Source: Formicarius rufipectus (Eukaryota > Chordata > Aves > Passeriformes > Formicariidae). Taken from it: DNA of 64,000 bases. The notes beneath the pieces were generated by a model. The model worked only from the letters and a program-made list of their open reading frames with translations, did not search any database and had not been told where the DNA came from. Below are positions 39,501 to 51,642 of the stretch, in pieces. The first letter of the stretch is position 1. Every line of letters begins with the position of its first letter. A program made the position numbers and the translations under genes. The DNA lies in NCBI GenBank assembly GCA_013399695.1, contig VXAU01001826.1, positions 858,359-922,358 of the forward strand. The letters are read 5' to 3'.

Positions 39501-42500
39501 CTGCTTCAGGGAGAAAAGGAGGGTAAGATTTCTAATAAAATGAGTATCACCGCCTGATTTTGTGTTTTCTTTTTTAAATTGACAGAGCTCTAAAAGTCAA
39601 TAATAATATCACACTGTAGATGTGGGACTAAAATCATAAGACACAGTAAATTCAGTTATGGGAAACAGCTTTGAATGGTTTTAATTATATTTTCCTAGAA
39701 AGGCTTATAGAATGTTATTGATATTTGACCTGGATAGTTCTGTTTTCTATTACAAAGTACATAATATCAATACAGCACAATATATGTCTGCATTCAGAAG
39801 TCCTTAACCCTTTGCAGGCCCCAAATGAAAGGCAGGTGGATTTTCTTTTTTCAAATCTAAGGAAAGCAGATGCCATCAAACCTGTCACATGTCATAAAGC
39901 ATTAAACCCCCGTTGAAGTAAAGAAGTAATGAGGTCTGAAACACCATCACATTCTAGCATGATGAAGAAAAAGAGCAAATTATTCATTTTGGCTATGGTG
40001 GTATTTGTATATTAACTACTTAGACATCTTGTATTTTACAGTTGCCTCATTCTTTCTCTCTCCTAAAGCCAGCTCATATGCTTGGTCTCCCCTGGAAGCC
40101 TCTGCTGTCCATCACTTTCCAATGTTCACATTCCAGCTGATTGAATCCTTTATTAAATTAAATATCCCTACTGAATTAAAAAAAAAAAAAGGGGGAAAAA
40201 AAAGCGCCATACAGTATGAGCAAAATAATCCAGTTTCTCAGAACTATAAATTTCAAATCCATCTGGTCTGGGAGGAGGACAATAAAAATATACAGGAAGT
40301 GATTATGAAGTACTTCACGATACCCACCATAGCTAGCTACCACAGGTTCCGTGGATCCATCCACCCTGTGCATTCATACCACAGCTAAGCAGTTCCAGGA
40401 GATGCATAAATGAATATCATTGCCTCCAGTGAATATAAGAGAAAGCAGACCAGCAGTCACTTCCCCAAGGTGACGCTTTAAATCAGCACTAGAACTGGGA
40501 ATATAAATCCCAAATCATTCTGCTTTCCTGGTTCAGGCGCCATTCAGTGGATTGCAGCACAAAAAAAGTCAAACAAGCACTGGGACAAAATTAACAGTTT
40601 GGTGTAAAGAGAAAATTATTTCAAGACAGGAGTATTGTGACAGGGTTAATAGCAGCCAAATAACACACATTCAAGCTCAATCAGAGTACCCACCTGAAAC
40701 GGGAGTGCTGGTAAGGAAAACATGGGTAATTTTGAAAGCCCCAGGCATTATCAGCACACTGGTTCACGAAAAAAAACAGGCACACTGTGGCAAACAGTAA
40801 CCACTCCACTACTTACAGTATATATATCCTATATCTACATGTATATATATACATACATTAATATATACATCCACATAGACACAGAAGACAGTTCTCCATG
40901 CTGATTCAGTAAGGTTAGAAGTGAACAGGAGCTGCACAGCATTTGAAGTGATGACAGAAATGAGTGGGGACAGCAAGGTTTAGATGCATGCCACAGTTAG
41001 ACATCAGCAGGGTACAGAAAATCAGAGCCATAAATGTAGCTTAGAAATACACAGGAGTCACTGGTGAAATAGGCCTGGGGAGTTGTTTCAGCACACTGGC
41101 ATGCTACTCAGAATGATCTTTAAAATCCATTAAAAAGGGAATACACAGAATGAAAAGGCAGCAAATGTCAATGATTAAAGAAAACAACCTCCCACCTAGT
41201 TAACACTCTGCTGGATTATGTCCTGCACCAACACAGCTTCAAACTGATACCAAGGGGGCACCAACACACAGTGCAATTTTTTTTCCTGTTGTCCTTTTTT
41301 TTTTTTTTTTTTTTTTGTATTAAATACCAAAACAAGGTTTCTTGGGATCCACAACTAAAATGCAACTATTAGGCCTAAGAAGGCAGGGAAGGAATTTTTC
41401 ATGAATGAAGTTTTATTCATAATTCAGCAATACAGGGATTCTTTCATATTTCTCAATAAGCTTCAAACTAACCAGCTTGATATTATTTGGATGGATGGCA
41501 AATTTGGGAGTGGTTTCAAGAAGCCATCTATTGAAAATGTAGGCAAAAGGCTCTTAGGACAGTTCTTTGATACTCGAGGCGGAAGTCTTTGGAGAGACCA
41601 TATACAGGGATTGTAAGGGCAGAAACTAAATTCATCAATCTTAAAAGAGAAGGGAGTTTACTGCCCTCAGACTATGACAGAATCAGTCTTTGGAAGTGTA
41701 AGGTGTATGGCATTTCAGTAAGTACATACAATCAGGCCAAAACATAGAACAGACCACAGCGGGGGTTCAGAGACAACTCAACAACAGCATGGCTTGTGAC
41801 CTGCAAGACGGGATGTAAAGAGGAACACTTAAGCCTGGATGAGCAAGCCAAGAATTACGAATGCACAGAGCTACCAAAGTGGCCTTAAAGAATACAAATC
41901 CTGAACACCACCACAAACTGTGATCTGCGCGTCAAGGAATGAGCAAATGGAACAAGCCAGTTGGAGCAGTGAGGCTGCAGTCTGGAGAAGGAGTGAACAG
42001 GCTGGTCTTCAGGATGTGGTGTCCACATCCCACCCTCACCTTCAGTACTGACCCAGCATGAACAGCTCTGTCTCCACAGGAACAAGGCTCTTGGCTGCTC
42101 TGCCTAAATGCCTGGTTCCTGGTATCATCTTGACAAACATGCTGCCCTTGGTTTTCGAGAAGAAAAAAACCCTACATTCTCCATGAAGAAGGGAGGCAGG
42201 AAAAAGTTGAAAATATTAACCCTCGAGAGTTAGAAATGGAAGTCATGCATTTTCCCCTTTGCCATGCCTGCCGCTGTGGTTGGCACCCCCCAGCTACCCC
42301 TGAGACGTGCCAGCAAGAGAGGCAACTGGTCTCTTGTACAGTCTCAGGAGAGATCAGATTTTTGAATCTTGGTGTAGCATCCAGACAAAGTTTAGTCACA
42401 GTCCAGATCAAAACCAGTCCCCCATTTAAATCTCTTTTCTGCAGGCACAACTGTCATGTAAACAATCATCTAAATCCCATTTCTTTGGTAACGTTTTTTA

Positions 42501-43310
42501 GGAAGAGAACAATAAGATGGCATGTGTGACTGCAGCCCATCTCAGCCACCCGTGGGAAAGAGCAGACAATTACATTAACTTTTTTTACATCATTTTTTGC
42601 AGTTGACTTAAGAGAGGAAATTCCTTTTCAAAACAATTTTTATGGGTAGTCAGTGTGTCCTGGAAAAAGACTAAGATACATATAAATTACACATTAGTTT
42701 GGGAAGTTCAACTGTAATAAATCACTTTGATCAGAAATTCCGAAAAACAGCATTAAGCAGCAATGATGCTCATTGACAGGGCATCTTTAAAAGAGATCTC
42801 TTTTAAAAAGAGCATATTTTTTAAAGAATCTCTTTAAAAGAGCAACTGTTCCTGAAAAGTTAATTATGCACTGCCATTTTTAGTAGTCAAGTCAAGACAG
42901 AACACGACAACACATCAGACATTGCCAGCAGCAAACCTTGTCTCAGACCCGGGGGGAGAAGACAAAAACATTTACACACAATGTCATACAGACAGATTGA
43001 AACAGGATGAGCAAAGGAAAGTGGAGGTTTGCGTAGCTACTGAAACCATGAGATCATCTCAATGACAACACACATGTTACACTAGTTGCCTCTTCCCTTC
43101 CCAGTGCAATACAAGGTGCTCTGTGCCGTACTTCACAAAGAAGTCTTCCATGGTAAGATATGAATACCCAGATTCAGTTTGGTATTAAAACTCCTCTCTA
43201 GCAGCAAGAGATACTTTGTGAGAAAAGTTCAAATCTTTGGAAAGTGTATCCTGTGACATACCATGCTTTAGGGCCCTGGGCCCTAGGGATATTTAGTATT
43301 ATACTGTATC
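33566..43310. other. Intronic sequence, largely unique and AT-rich
   Basis: About 9.7 kb, the longest repeat-poor stretch in the window. No gene was recognised. 34.7-35.5 kb is locally more GC-rich. 36.0-39.6 kb is markedly AT-rich and could hold conserved noncoding elements, which only alignment could show. A TA-rich stretch lies at about 40817-40870, a T run at about 41298-41317, and a perfect palindrome at 42786-42807. Confidence 0.5.
42786..42807. repeat. Perfect 22-bp palindrome
   Basis: The sequence reads identically on both strands around a central AGATCT. It is flanked by further AAAGAGC and TCTCTTTAAAAGAGC words up to about 42843. The words form a small purine-rich cluster with dyad symmetry. 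No function is implied. Confidence 0.9.
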
Positions 43311-43685
43311 AGTTATGTGAGAAATGGGTGTAGGGGGTTCGTTGTGACAGGTTATTAAAGTTAATGATGAAGTTATGTATTAATTGTTCAGGAAGTTTTG
43401 TGTTAATGGTTTATAATTGAATTTTCTGGAAGGGTTTTTCCCGACAGGGACAGGCCAGGCAGCAGAGACGGGAAGATTGTAAGGCAGCAGCCTCAGCAGG
43501 GGGGGCTGTTGCCAGGGTTTGCGGCTGGGGACAGGGACCGACAGGCCGGCCGGCTGCACCAGTCAGCAAGAAACTGCCCGAGGGAAGAAGATACAGCAAT
43601 ATCCAACCGGCTGTGGAGAACATCAAGATGGACAGAGGAGGGGGCTGAGCCCCCGGGGAGAGAGCGGGGGGATCGTGGCACGAAG

Positions 43686-43695
43686 GGTATAAATG
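43686..43695 (+). promoter_or_regulatory. TATA-like box of the solo LTR
   Basis: GGTATAAATG lies in the U3-like part of the LTR, about 90 bp before its polyA signal. It points left to right, antisense to CRADD. Whether it is active cannot be seen. Confidence 0.55.
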
Positions 43696-43775
43696 TAACA
43701 ACCCCTCCCCTGCTCGGGGCGTCCTTCCCAGTGGCAACACTGCGGCGAGGCACCCTGCATGCATGCAGTTTGGCC

Positions 43776-43781
43776 AATAAA
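43776..43781 (+). promoter_or_regulatory. Polyadenylation signal AATAAA of the solo LTR
   Basis: The sequence GGCCAATAAACC lies about 63 bp before the LTR 3' end, the usual position for an R-region polyA signal. Confidence 0.65.
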
Positions 43782-43849
43782 CCTTTCGCTTTGCTTCTTT
43801 AACATCCGTGCTCTAAAAATTCTTATACTGAGATTTCTATAACAAGTTA

Positions 43850-46800
43850 TATCTTCTTTTATGAGTTTTAAACATGAACTACTGTAAAATCTTCAAAGTC
43901 CAAGAGTAAAACCTATGCAAGATCACAGCTTTCGAGTTTATTTATTTACTTACTTATGTACTTTTTAATAAAAAAAAATAAATCATTGCTAGCCTTTAAG
44001 AAGTCTGAGACTTATGTCCCTCTTAACAAGAATTATCTCTCTAGTCCTGGTGTCTGGTGGGAATGTGAAATGATTCTGCTCTGAGATGTTATCTAACACT
44101 AACTGGTCTGAGGTTCAAATTTCCCCTGCATATTCCTTAGGGCAGGGCACAGAGTTCTGAAAACTAGCACCTACATCTCTAGATATATATAATAAAAGTC
44201 TGCAGGTGCTGCAGTGACTTCTACTCCATAGGCAAGGTTCTTTACATCTATTTAAATAAATTATTAGCAAATTAAAAGATTTTTCATGTCATTGTCTAAA
44301 AGTCCTGCATGTATTTTTCTTTACAGATTGCAATTTAACTCTTCCACAACATTAGGAACAAGAAGCAGAAATATATCATGGAATGACAAAGGAGAGACAA
44401 AAAGACAGCCTTCCCTAATTCACAGAAGTTTGTTTTTTTACCAAAAACTTTGAAAAAAAGTATCTTCTACCTGCGCTTCATATTTCTTATGGTCCAAAAG
44501 AAAAAAAGAACTACTAAGAAACATGAAAAGAAAACAGAATGGACAGGACTTCATACATAAAGAACACCTTTTCCTTAATCTTCCATATTTTAAAAGAGTT
44601 CAGTCATCTTCAGGAAAAAAAAAAAAAAAAAAANNNNNNNNNNNNAAAAAAACAAAAAACCCAAAAAAAAACCCCCAACCCAGAACTAAATACTTCAACT
44701 TGTAGCACAAAGAGTTATGACTGGCTTTATCTTCAAACAGGAATGATCCTTTAAAGTATTTCTTCAAGACTTTGTAACAAATTACTGAGCTTTGAAGATT
44801 AATTGAAACTACAAAACAGCTGTAGACAAGAGGAAAACTTCGGCTTTTCCTCCGGCTTTAGTCATGAAGAAAACTACCATGAAATTAAATTCTGCTGCAT
44901 TTTACAGTGTAAATGTAACTCACATACACTTTACGTACTGGGCCAAAGCTCCAGCAGCTGTGTACTGCTTTTTCAAAGTGCAAGACACTCCTGAGAAGAC
45001 TCAGCTCAGCAAAATACACCCAACTTGTAAGGAGGGAAAAAAGTGATATAAAACAATTCGAAAGACAAGTCATTTAGCTTTCTTCAGTACTAAATATCAT
45101 ACTTAATGCAGAGTTCCCCATTAGAAAACACCAGAAACAGCAACAGATTCAGATGTTTTTCTGCCCATGGTCAACGGTTCACCAACCAGCCTGAGTACAA
45201 AACACAGTAAGAGAATCACAGTCTGCCAAAAGCACTGATTCTCTTGAACAACCTAATATCCGCTACTAAAACATATTCTTTTCCCATAGGAAATAAACTT
45301 CTTTGGTATATATATACATTGTGGTTCAACCTACCAAAATAGTGTGACCCACTCAAAGCTGAGAACAGCTCTCATTACTTTCTTATAACCTGTAGGTTAA
45401 AACAAGTGCAGAATTGGTTGTAGTTCTGTCAAATTGCTACATCCTCTTTGGCATTCCTAAAACACCAACTACCTCTGTGTGCAGATGCCAATATTTATTT
45501 TATAAATCTGGAATGGTTGAAGGAGACTATATAATAGCACATTGCCCATATCTTAATCATAAACCATACCTTGTTTTGAGAGACTGTCTTCTGCCTCTAT
45601 GTCTGGTTGGTGTTCCAGACATGACATATGCACTTTGTTCAAGTATGTGTTGTATTATCACTTTGCACGAAAATAGTTATGACTGTGGTGTTAAAAGACG
45701 GGACTTTGATTAACTATCTCCAGCAATATGAAAAAATCAAACTGAGTTCTAAAACCTACGCCTAAAATGCAGTCACTGAAACCCCTGGGATTAAATGCTC
45801 ACTTGGGTTATTTTTTCTTAGACCACTGTCTTGACTGGATTTTGTACCTGGGAAAGGTTGTCAGAGGGCTACCAAGAAAATTACTGCATACAACAAGGAA
45901 AACAGAGGCTTGAGGGTCAAGGTGTTCAAAAATATAAGAACAAAGGGCCAAAGGGGAGCTTCAAACAAGGCACCTCTGACACCATTTCTCTTTGTCTGGA
46001 GACAGGATAGCAAAATGGAGTGGAAATAGGTCGTGTCCCTCTGTTGGGATTTCTGAAGTCAAGCTTTCTTCTCATGGCACTGTGGGTATTCAGCTTGACA
46101 GAGTCTGGCAAAGGTTAACAGTGAGTTCCTTGGTGGGTATATTAAGCCAGACACGTCCATCATGGTTGTCCTTTCACCATCTCTCATCCCAGTGGTTATA
46201 TTTCAGAAAGGAACAAAACCTCAGGCATCTCTCTTTTTACAGCTAAGCAACTGCAAGACTGCTATAGGAGGAGGAATACCACCAATAACACAATGGATCC
46301 CACAGATGGGAAAAGAACTCAAAGCCTTATATGCCCCTACAGCTCAAAGGCAAGGCAAAGAAGACTGGTAAATTTTTCATGTAGGCTATACAAGAATAGG
46401 ATAGGATAAAATAGGATAGGATTAGGATTCCATCTTGAAAAAGCCCCTTTTTCAAAACCAAGATGAGGAAATCTATGAAACATAGTATGAGGAGTAAACC
46501 CATCAGCTGTGGTCAGGAATTAGTGGGTATCTGCTACAGAGCAACAATGGTTTAAGGACAAAACAACAAACACAACTGTACATTAGAATTTATATCAGAT
46601 ACATAACATCCTGGAACACACAGGATGAGCAAGCATTAATGTTACCTCTGCAAAAGAAAGATGAACACTTTTGTAAAAGGAGGATACTTCCAGATCATTT
46701 TAGTGTTGACAATTTTTAACACAAGGAAGAAATTATATCCAAAAACTGAAACTCAGTATCCAATTTCAGTGCCATTTCCTAATAAGTGTGTAGATAACTC

Positions 46801-47072
46801 ATAGCAGTTCCCCATGTGAGGCAAAGCACACAGTTCTTCATATTTTATATATACTATGTGCCAAAGACATTTTTTAACTTTGTGATAACACTGGACTCAG
46901 AAAATGGTAAGAAAGGATACTAAATAATAATGTACTCACTACAACATCCTGATGAAGGGCAGAATGTGCAATCCTAGAGAAAGGTCCAAGTAGTAGCTTT
47001 CCTTTTAGATATTTAAAGATGCACTACAATGGCGTTCATTTTATTCTCATAAATTATTTTAAACTTTTCTCT
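43850..47072. other. Intronic sequence with a gap at 44634-44645
   Basis: AT-rich unique sequence. A short ATAGG-type simple repeat lies at about 46399-46430. The 45.8-46.4 kb stretch has several overlapping short frames that I do not recognise. Confidence 0.5.
44634..44645. other. Assembly gap (12 N) within a poly-A tract
   Basis: The Ns are flanked by A runs on both sides (from about 44616 and to about 44651), so the gap is a collapsed homopolymer. The Lys-rich frames across it are artefacts. Confidence 0.98.
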
Positions 47073-47775
47073 GGTATTGTGCTGGTTTAGAGTTAAACTG
47101 GCAGGAGAAATCAATCCAACTCAGAATGGGATTGCAAGTCAGAATAACAATTTAATAAAAGATCACAAAATACACTGATACAGAAGGAAAAATTCGTTTG
47201 TGGACACAAAAAACAAATGTACAGGCGAGCACAGCAGGGCATGAGCAGAATGGAGCTCACCAACCCCTGTGCTGAACACCATGTGGCCCCCCTGAATTCA
47301 AAGTAAGAAGAAAGGAAGAAACCTGCTGGTGAAAATGATAGTTGCAGTCCGGTGGCAGTCTCAGTCAAGGCTCCGCTCCTCCTCTGGATATGAAGAGAGA
47401 TCCCAGTCCCAAAACTCCAAGTTGCTTGGGCAATATCTGCTTGGTCTCAGATGGGAACACCCAGTCTCTCCCCCAGGGTGGAGAATTTCAAAATGGGTGA
47501 TTTACTCTGTGAGGTGAACAATGGCATATTTTTGGCATCCCTAATGGCCCATTAGCAGACATGACCCCTCAGGTGGGTGTGAAGGCAGGAAAACTTCCTT
47601 ATCCCACAGAAGTTCCTAAACACCCAGTTTGTAGCGTGAGTGGTTGGGTGTGCCCTGGGCAGCTGTTACAATTGGGTCATTGTGAGCAGTTCATGAGAAA
47701 AATGACATGGAGGGTTTAGAATACACAGTCACACAGTGACAAACTGACCCTGGCTACTATAACCAGGACAGGTAT
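47073..47775 (-). mobile_element. Solo ERV LTR (minus) with 5-bp TSD GGTAT
   Basis: The LTR spans 47078-47770 (693 bp). On the minus strand it starts TGTCCTGGTTATAG and ends AACCAGCACA. It is flanked by exact GGTAT duplications at 47073-47077 and 47771-47775. The same family occurs at 60197-60892 in the opposite orientation. An ATTAAA signal (minus strand, near 47150-47165) lies close to the 3' end. A frame of about 85 codons inside is shared with the other copy but matches no retroviral protein I recognise. No proviral interior adjoins it. Confidence 0.93.
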
Positions 47776-50700
47776 GCATGACCAATGTACTTTGCATGCC
47801 AGAATTAAATCAACTATATGTTATAATGTTGACTGATCTGTAAAATGGTTATGCATATAAAAAAACAGTAAACTGAGAAGCAAAAATCTATCTAGAATGG
47901 GGAGAAATCTCACAAGTTCTGGTGCAGATGTGACTACAATCAGATAAGGAGAAAGGGGGCCATTTAGAATTAGGTGCACACAGAAGGTGTGTATAGGGTC
48001 ACAAGCGGCTTTCCAGGGGATTTTATACCCTGTTCCCACACTAGTTTACTCAGTAAAGCAGAGGATTTAATATATTGAGAAAGCAGCTCTTCATTTTTAA
48101 TATGACAATATAAATGCTTTTCTTGATGCATAAGTTTAAATTAGCAGTCGAAGTAACTAAATAGGGAGGAAAAAGGGCAACAGCTTGTACAGTCAACAGG
48201 CACTGAGCAGCAAAAAAAGCAAAAAGCCACACTTAAAGGCACAGAACAGGAGAAAAGGACTTTGTTTATCAGTGCAGATGCTAGAGGTATACAAATGTTA
48301 GCTAGTGCCAAATCAGAAGGTTAATTACTGCCTGGCAGTACAGAATCTCTTACCACCTCCCTCTCCCCACCAGGAATAGGCATGCTTTGAGACTTTGAGT
48401 CCGCTTTGATGCTCCATGATTAATTAATTAATTAAAGTTACTACATCCCCAGTTCCAGGATTTCTGGTATTCTCCAGCCATGTGTGGAAAGAGTTCATAA
48501 TTTGCCCACAGGCAGTAATGCAAGACAGTGATGAAGTCTGAGGAGCTCTAGGCTTGTCTGGATATGTACATCTCAGACAATGTTGCTGACATGATGACAA
48601 GTTTCCCAGAATGAATCTACAAAGGACAACATAAAAAAAAATAGTATGTCTGTACATAAATGGGAGGGCTTACTATTTTATTTGGTATATTATTTGGTTT
48701 AAGAAGCACTAGTTATGATGATTGCACAAGTAATTCACAACCCTTGACTTCTACCAGGAGGAATCAGTTGGCATGAAAGAAGTATAAAGACAAGGTCATC
48801 CCATACACTTCCTCAACTTAGACCTCTGAAGCTTTACAGACAGAAGTTACCCAATATCTGATAGTATTTAACAAAAAAAATGGTGAAGTTGAAAAACCAA
48901 GATGAAGTGTACAATAGTGAACTTTATCTTGGGGAACACTACCATGAGGCACAGACACTAACAAGCACACACAATCTAAGACCAATGTAAAAGGCTTATA
49001 CGCAGAGGCAACAAGATAGTTCTGCCTTTCCTAACATTTACAGGTGATTACAGAAGACTTACAGAGAATCTCATGGGATTACTGTTGCTATAATTATCAA
49101 GATTGTTTTTCTTAAAGTCCTTAAGTGATTTCAGCACTTGCCAGAGAAATTTTGAATGAAAAGAAGCAGTACACTTGTGCATGCAGAACATGAAGAGGAG
49201 GAAAATCCAGCACACTGCTTTTTTAATCAGAACATTATTCCTGGCAACAAAAACACTCAGTGATACAGGAGAAATTTTACCAAGTGCATGGGTTACTAGT
49301 AGTGAAAGCAAAAGCTGTTAAATCATAAATTCAAGGCATTAAATCGTAGTTCCTGTCATATCTGGCTTTGTGGGGGGAGAAAGAAAATAAAAAAAAAAAT
49401 AAAAACAACACAAAAACCAAGGAGAAATCTTCTAAAGCAGAGACTAGTATGCCAAGAATTTTATGAAAGAGTGCACATACCAATGGAAAAATGAACACTG
49501 CAGTGGACATATAGTCACACTAAGGATGTCTTTGATTAGCATTAGCCAGGAAAACACCTTGTCATGCAGGAGGCTAGAGCATGAAACTCAAGTGAACAGC
49601 AGAGTTTCCACTCCAATTCTTCCTAATATTAGTCTGAACAGAAAGGCACCACACTACTGAGATTCACTTCATCTCTAAATGACTCTATGTTTATTCTTTA
49701 CACTACTGTAGGTGGCAAATTGCACAACAAAAGAAAAATGCTAACAGAGCCCAAACAAGAAGGACTCCCTGTGCATCCTTCACTGGAAACACAGTTGTTT
49801 TCCCTCCTACAGACTTTGTTTATATATACATTATAGCCCAATCCTGTGGATAATTAAAGTAAACTCGGAACAAATAATCCAACTGAGGCCAATGAGTATG
49901 CTAACAAGCATACAACCACACAAACAAATGTTTGCAGGTTAAGTCTGACAATAAAAAGATATTAGCTCAGACCTCTTAAACTAACCATCCCAAACAAATT
50001 TTAGCAATGCACATGTTTCCACTAACTGGGATATGGACATCATGTAAGATGACTACTGCCTTCTGGAGACTGAGAAGCTCCTTTCAAGACTTGCGCAAGT
50101 TATCAGGTCCATGCAGTGCCATGCCAGACGCTGGCCAACTTTATTTTATCTAAACACAAGCATGGCAATGGCTTTTTAATAAACAATATACATTTGTGCT
50201 AAACAAGTATTTCTCATTTCTTTTTCTATATTTTACCCATTGGTCCTAATGCAAGCTGACCAATCCCTAATATGTGTAACAACTTTAAAGAGACAAGAAA
50301 GTGTATGTCTCTATCCTCTGGATAGGAAAAGGAGAGTTGGACTTAGTTGAACAATTTAAAGATACATTTGACATTGCTATATATGAGAACTAGGATAAAT
50401 GAAACATAAAAGCAAATAGTGACAAATGAAAACAAGATTCTTGGTTAAAGCGCAAATTCGACTCTACTCAGGTTCAAGTCAAAGACACAGGTTTATCAGC
50501 AATCCCCTCCCCCCAGAAAAGGTTCAAATTATGTTGCTAAAATGTGTGCACAATTTCTGGGGAAAGCTAGGGGCATTAGGAAGGGGATTCACAAAGGCCA
50601 GCACACCAATTAAAAAGTTGCTGCAGTAAGCACAGGTGAAACAAGGAGGAGAGAAACTCAAGACCTCTTTTAGGACTTAGATACATTTATTTTAACTACT

Positions 50701-51195
50701 GGAAAAGACTTTATTGTAGTTAAACTATGAGCTGTCTCTTGGAGTTATGCCTCCAACAAATATTTATAAGCTCAGCTGAGAGGCCATTGCTTATATAAAT
50801 CATATATGTGCTTACTAGGGACATCACAAGGTGGTATCCTTCCTGTTACACTGGGGGGTCATATTAATATTATAGTATTCCATGTGAAAAGCTGCACCTC
50901 GTTGCCAGCTGCTGGCAGGGATGCAGCCCCATCTGACAGGTGTGTTCTGGAAACACCCACAGGATTTGGTCCCATGAGTGAAATTGCTTGAGAAACGCCT
51001 GGCCACATGTCCCAACAGAGGTGTGAGCGAGGTGCCATGCTCCCTGCTGAGTGGCAAGAGTCTGGGACCTGCCCAGAGCAGGCTTTGAAGTGCCCGAGGA
51101 GCTCTGACAGCAAGAGCTGTGCTGCCTGGGTATCGGGACAAAGGCACAAGCTGCAGCTTGCTGAGGAAAGATTTAAGGCCTCCCATTTTGGATCC
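47776..51195. other. Intronic sequence, no gene recognised
   Basis: About 3.4 kb of AT-rich sequence. It includes a small (TTAA)n-like tract at about 48419-48436 and an A-rich stretch at about 49385-49420. The part from about 50.8 kb to the LTR is more GC-rich, with overlapping short frames that have no recognised homologue. Confidence 0.5.
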
Positions 51196-51642
51196 TGGTG
51201 TGTGGTAGTTTATCCTTGACAGAAGGCAAATATCCAAAGGCCCCAAAACAGCAGCTCCCCCCCCCTCCCAACAGCAGGGGGAAAAGGGGAAAGAAAAAAA
51301 AAACCACACTAGGTGAAAATGGATTCTAATACTACTAAAACAGTATGAATTTATACAAATATATATATATATACAGAGAAATTACTATATGCACATACAC
51401 ACAAACAATAAAGAACAAGTAAACAAGGTCTACCTCCCAGAGAGAGATATGCAGCTCTCCCCGAAGAGACAGCAGGTCCCCGACCGATGCCCTTCACCAC
51501 CAGAAAAGGACTGAATCAAAACTTCCGTCTATCCCTTCTTATATCTAGGCTGACGTAAAATGGGATGGAATACTTCATTTGGATACAGCAACCCATGTGA
51601 TCTGTCTCCCAGGAAAGCCTAAAATCAAACCACCACATGGTG
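51196..51642 (-). mobile_element. Solo ERV LTR with 5-bp TSD TGGTG
   Basis: The element spans 51201-51637 (437 bp). On the plus strand it starts TGTGGTAGTTTATCC and ends TCAAACCACCACA. It is flanked by exact TGGTG at 51196-51200 and 51638-51642. The interior contains GGGATGGAATACTTCATTTGG near 51560-51580, a motif I associate with bird ERV LTRs, and a C-rich stretch at about 51256-51270. Minus orientation (TGTGGTGGTTTGATTTTAGG as 5' end) is inferred by resemblance to known passerine LTRs. A small TA repeat lies at 51359-51373. No internal retroviral sequence is attached. Confidence 0.87.

Larger units (their letters stand above)
43311..43849 (+). mobile_element. Solo ERV LTR with 5-bp TSD AGTTA
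   Basis: The LTR spans 43316-43844 (529 bp). It starts TGTGAGAAATGGG and ends TTTCTATAACA, with short inverted termini (TGT..AGAAAT). It is flanked by AGTTA at 43311-43315 and 43845-43849. Within it are a GC-rich central part, a TATA-like GGTATAAATG near 43686-43695, and an AATAAA signal at 43776-43781 about 90 bp downstream. That promoter-then-polyA order sets the plus orientation. No internal retroviral sequence adjoins it. It was probably left by LTR-LTR recombination. Confidence 0.88.

Noticed and set aside
43411..43805. Several GC-rich frames of 60-117 codons near 43.4-43.8 kb
   Set aside because: All lie inside the solo LTR at 43316-43844, overlap on both strands and have no recognisable motif.
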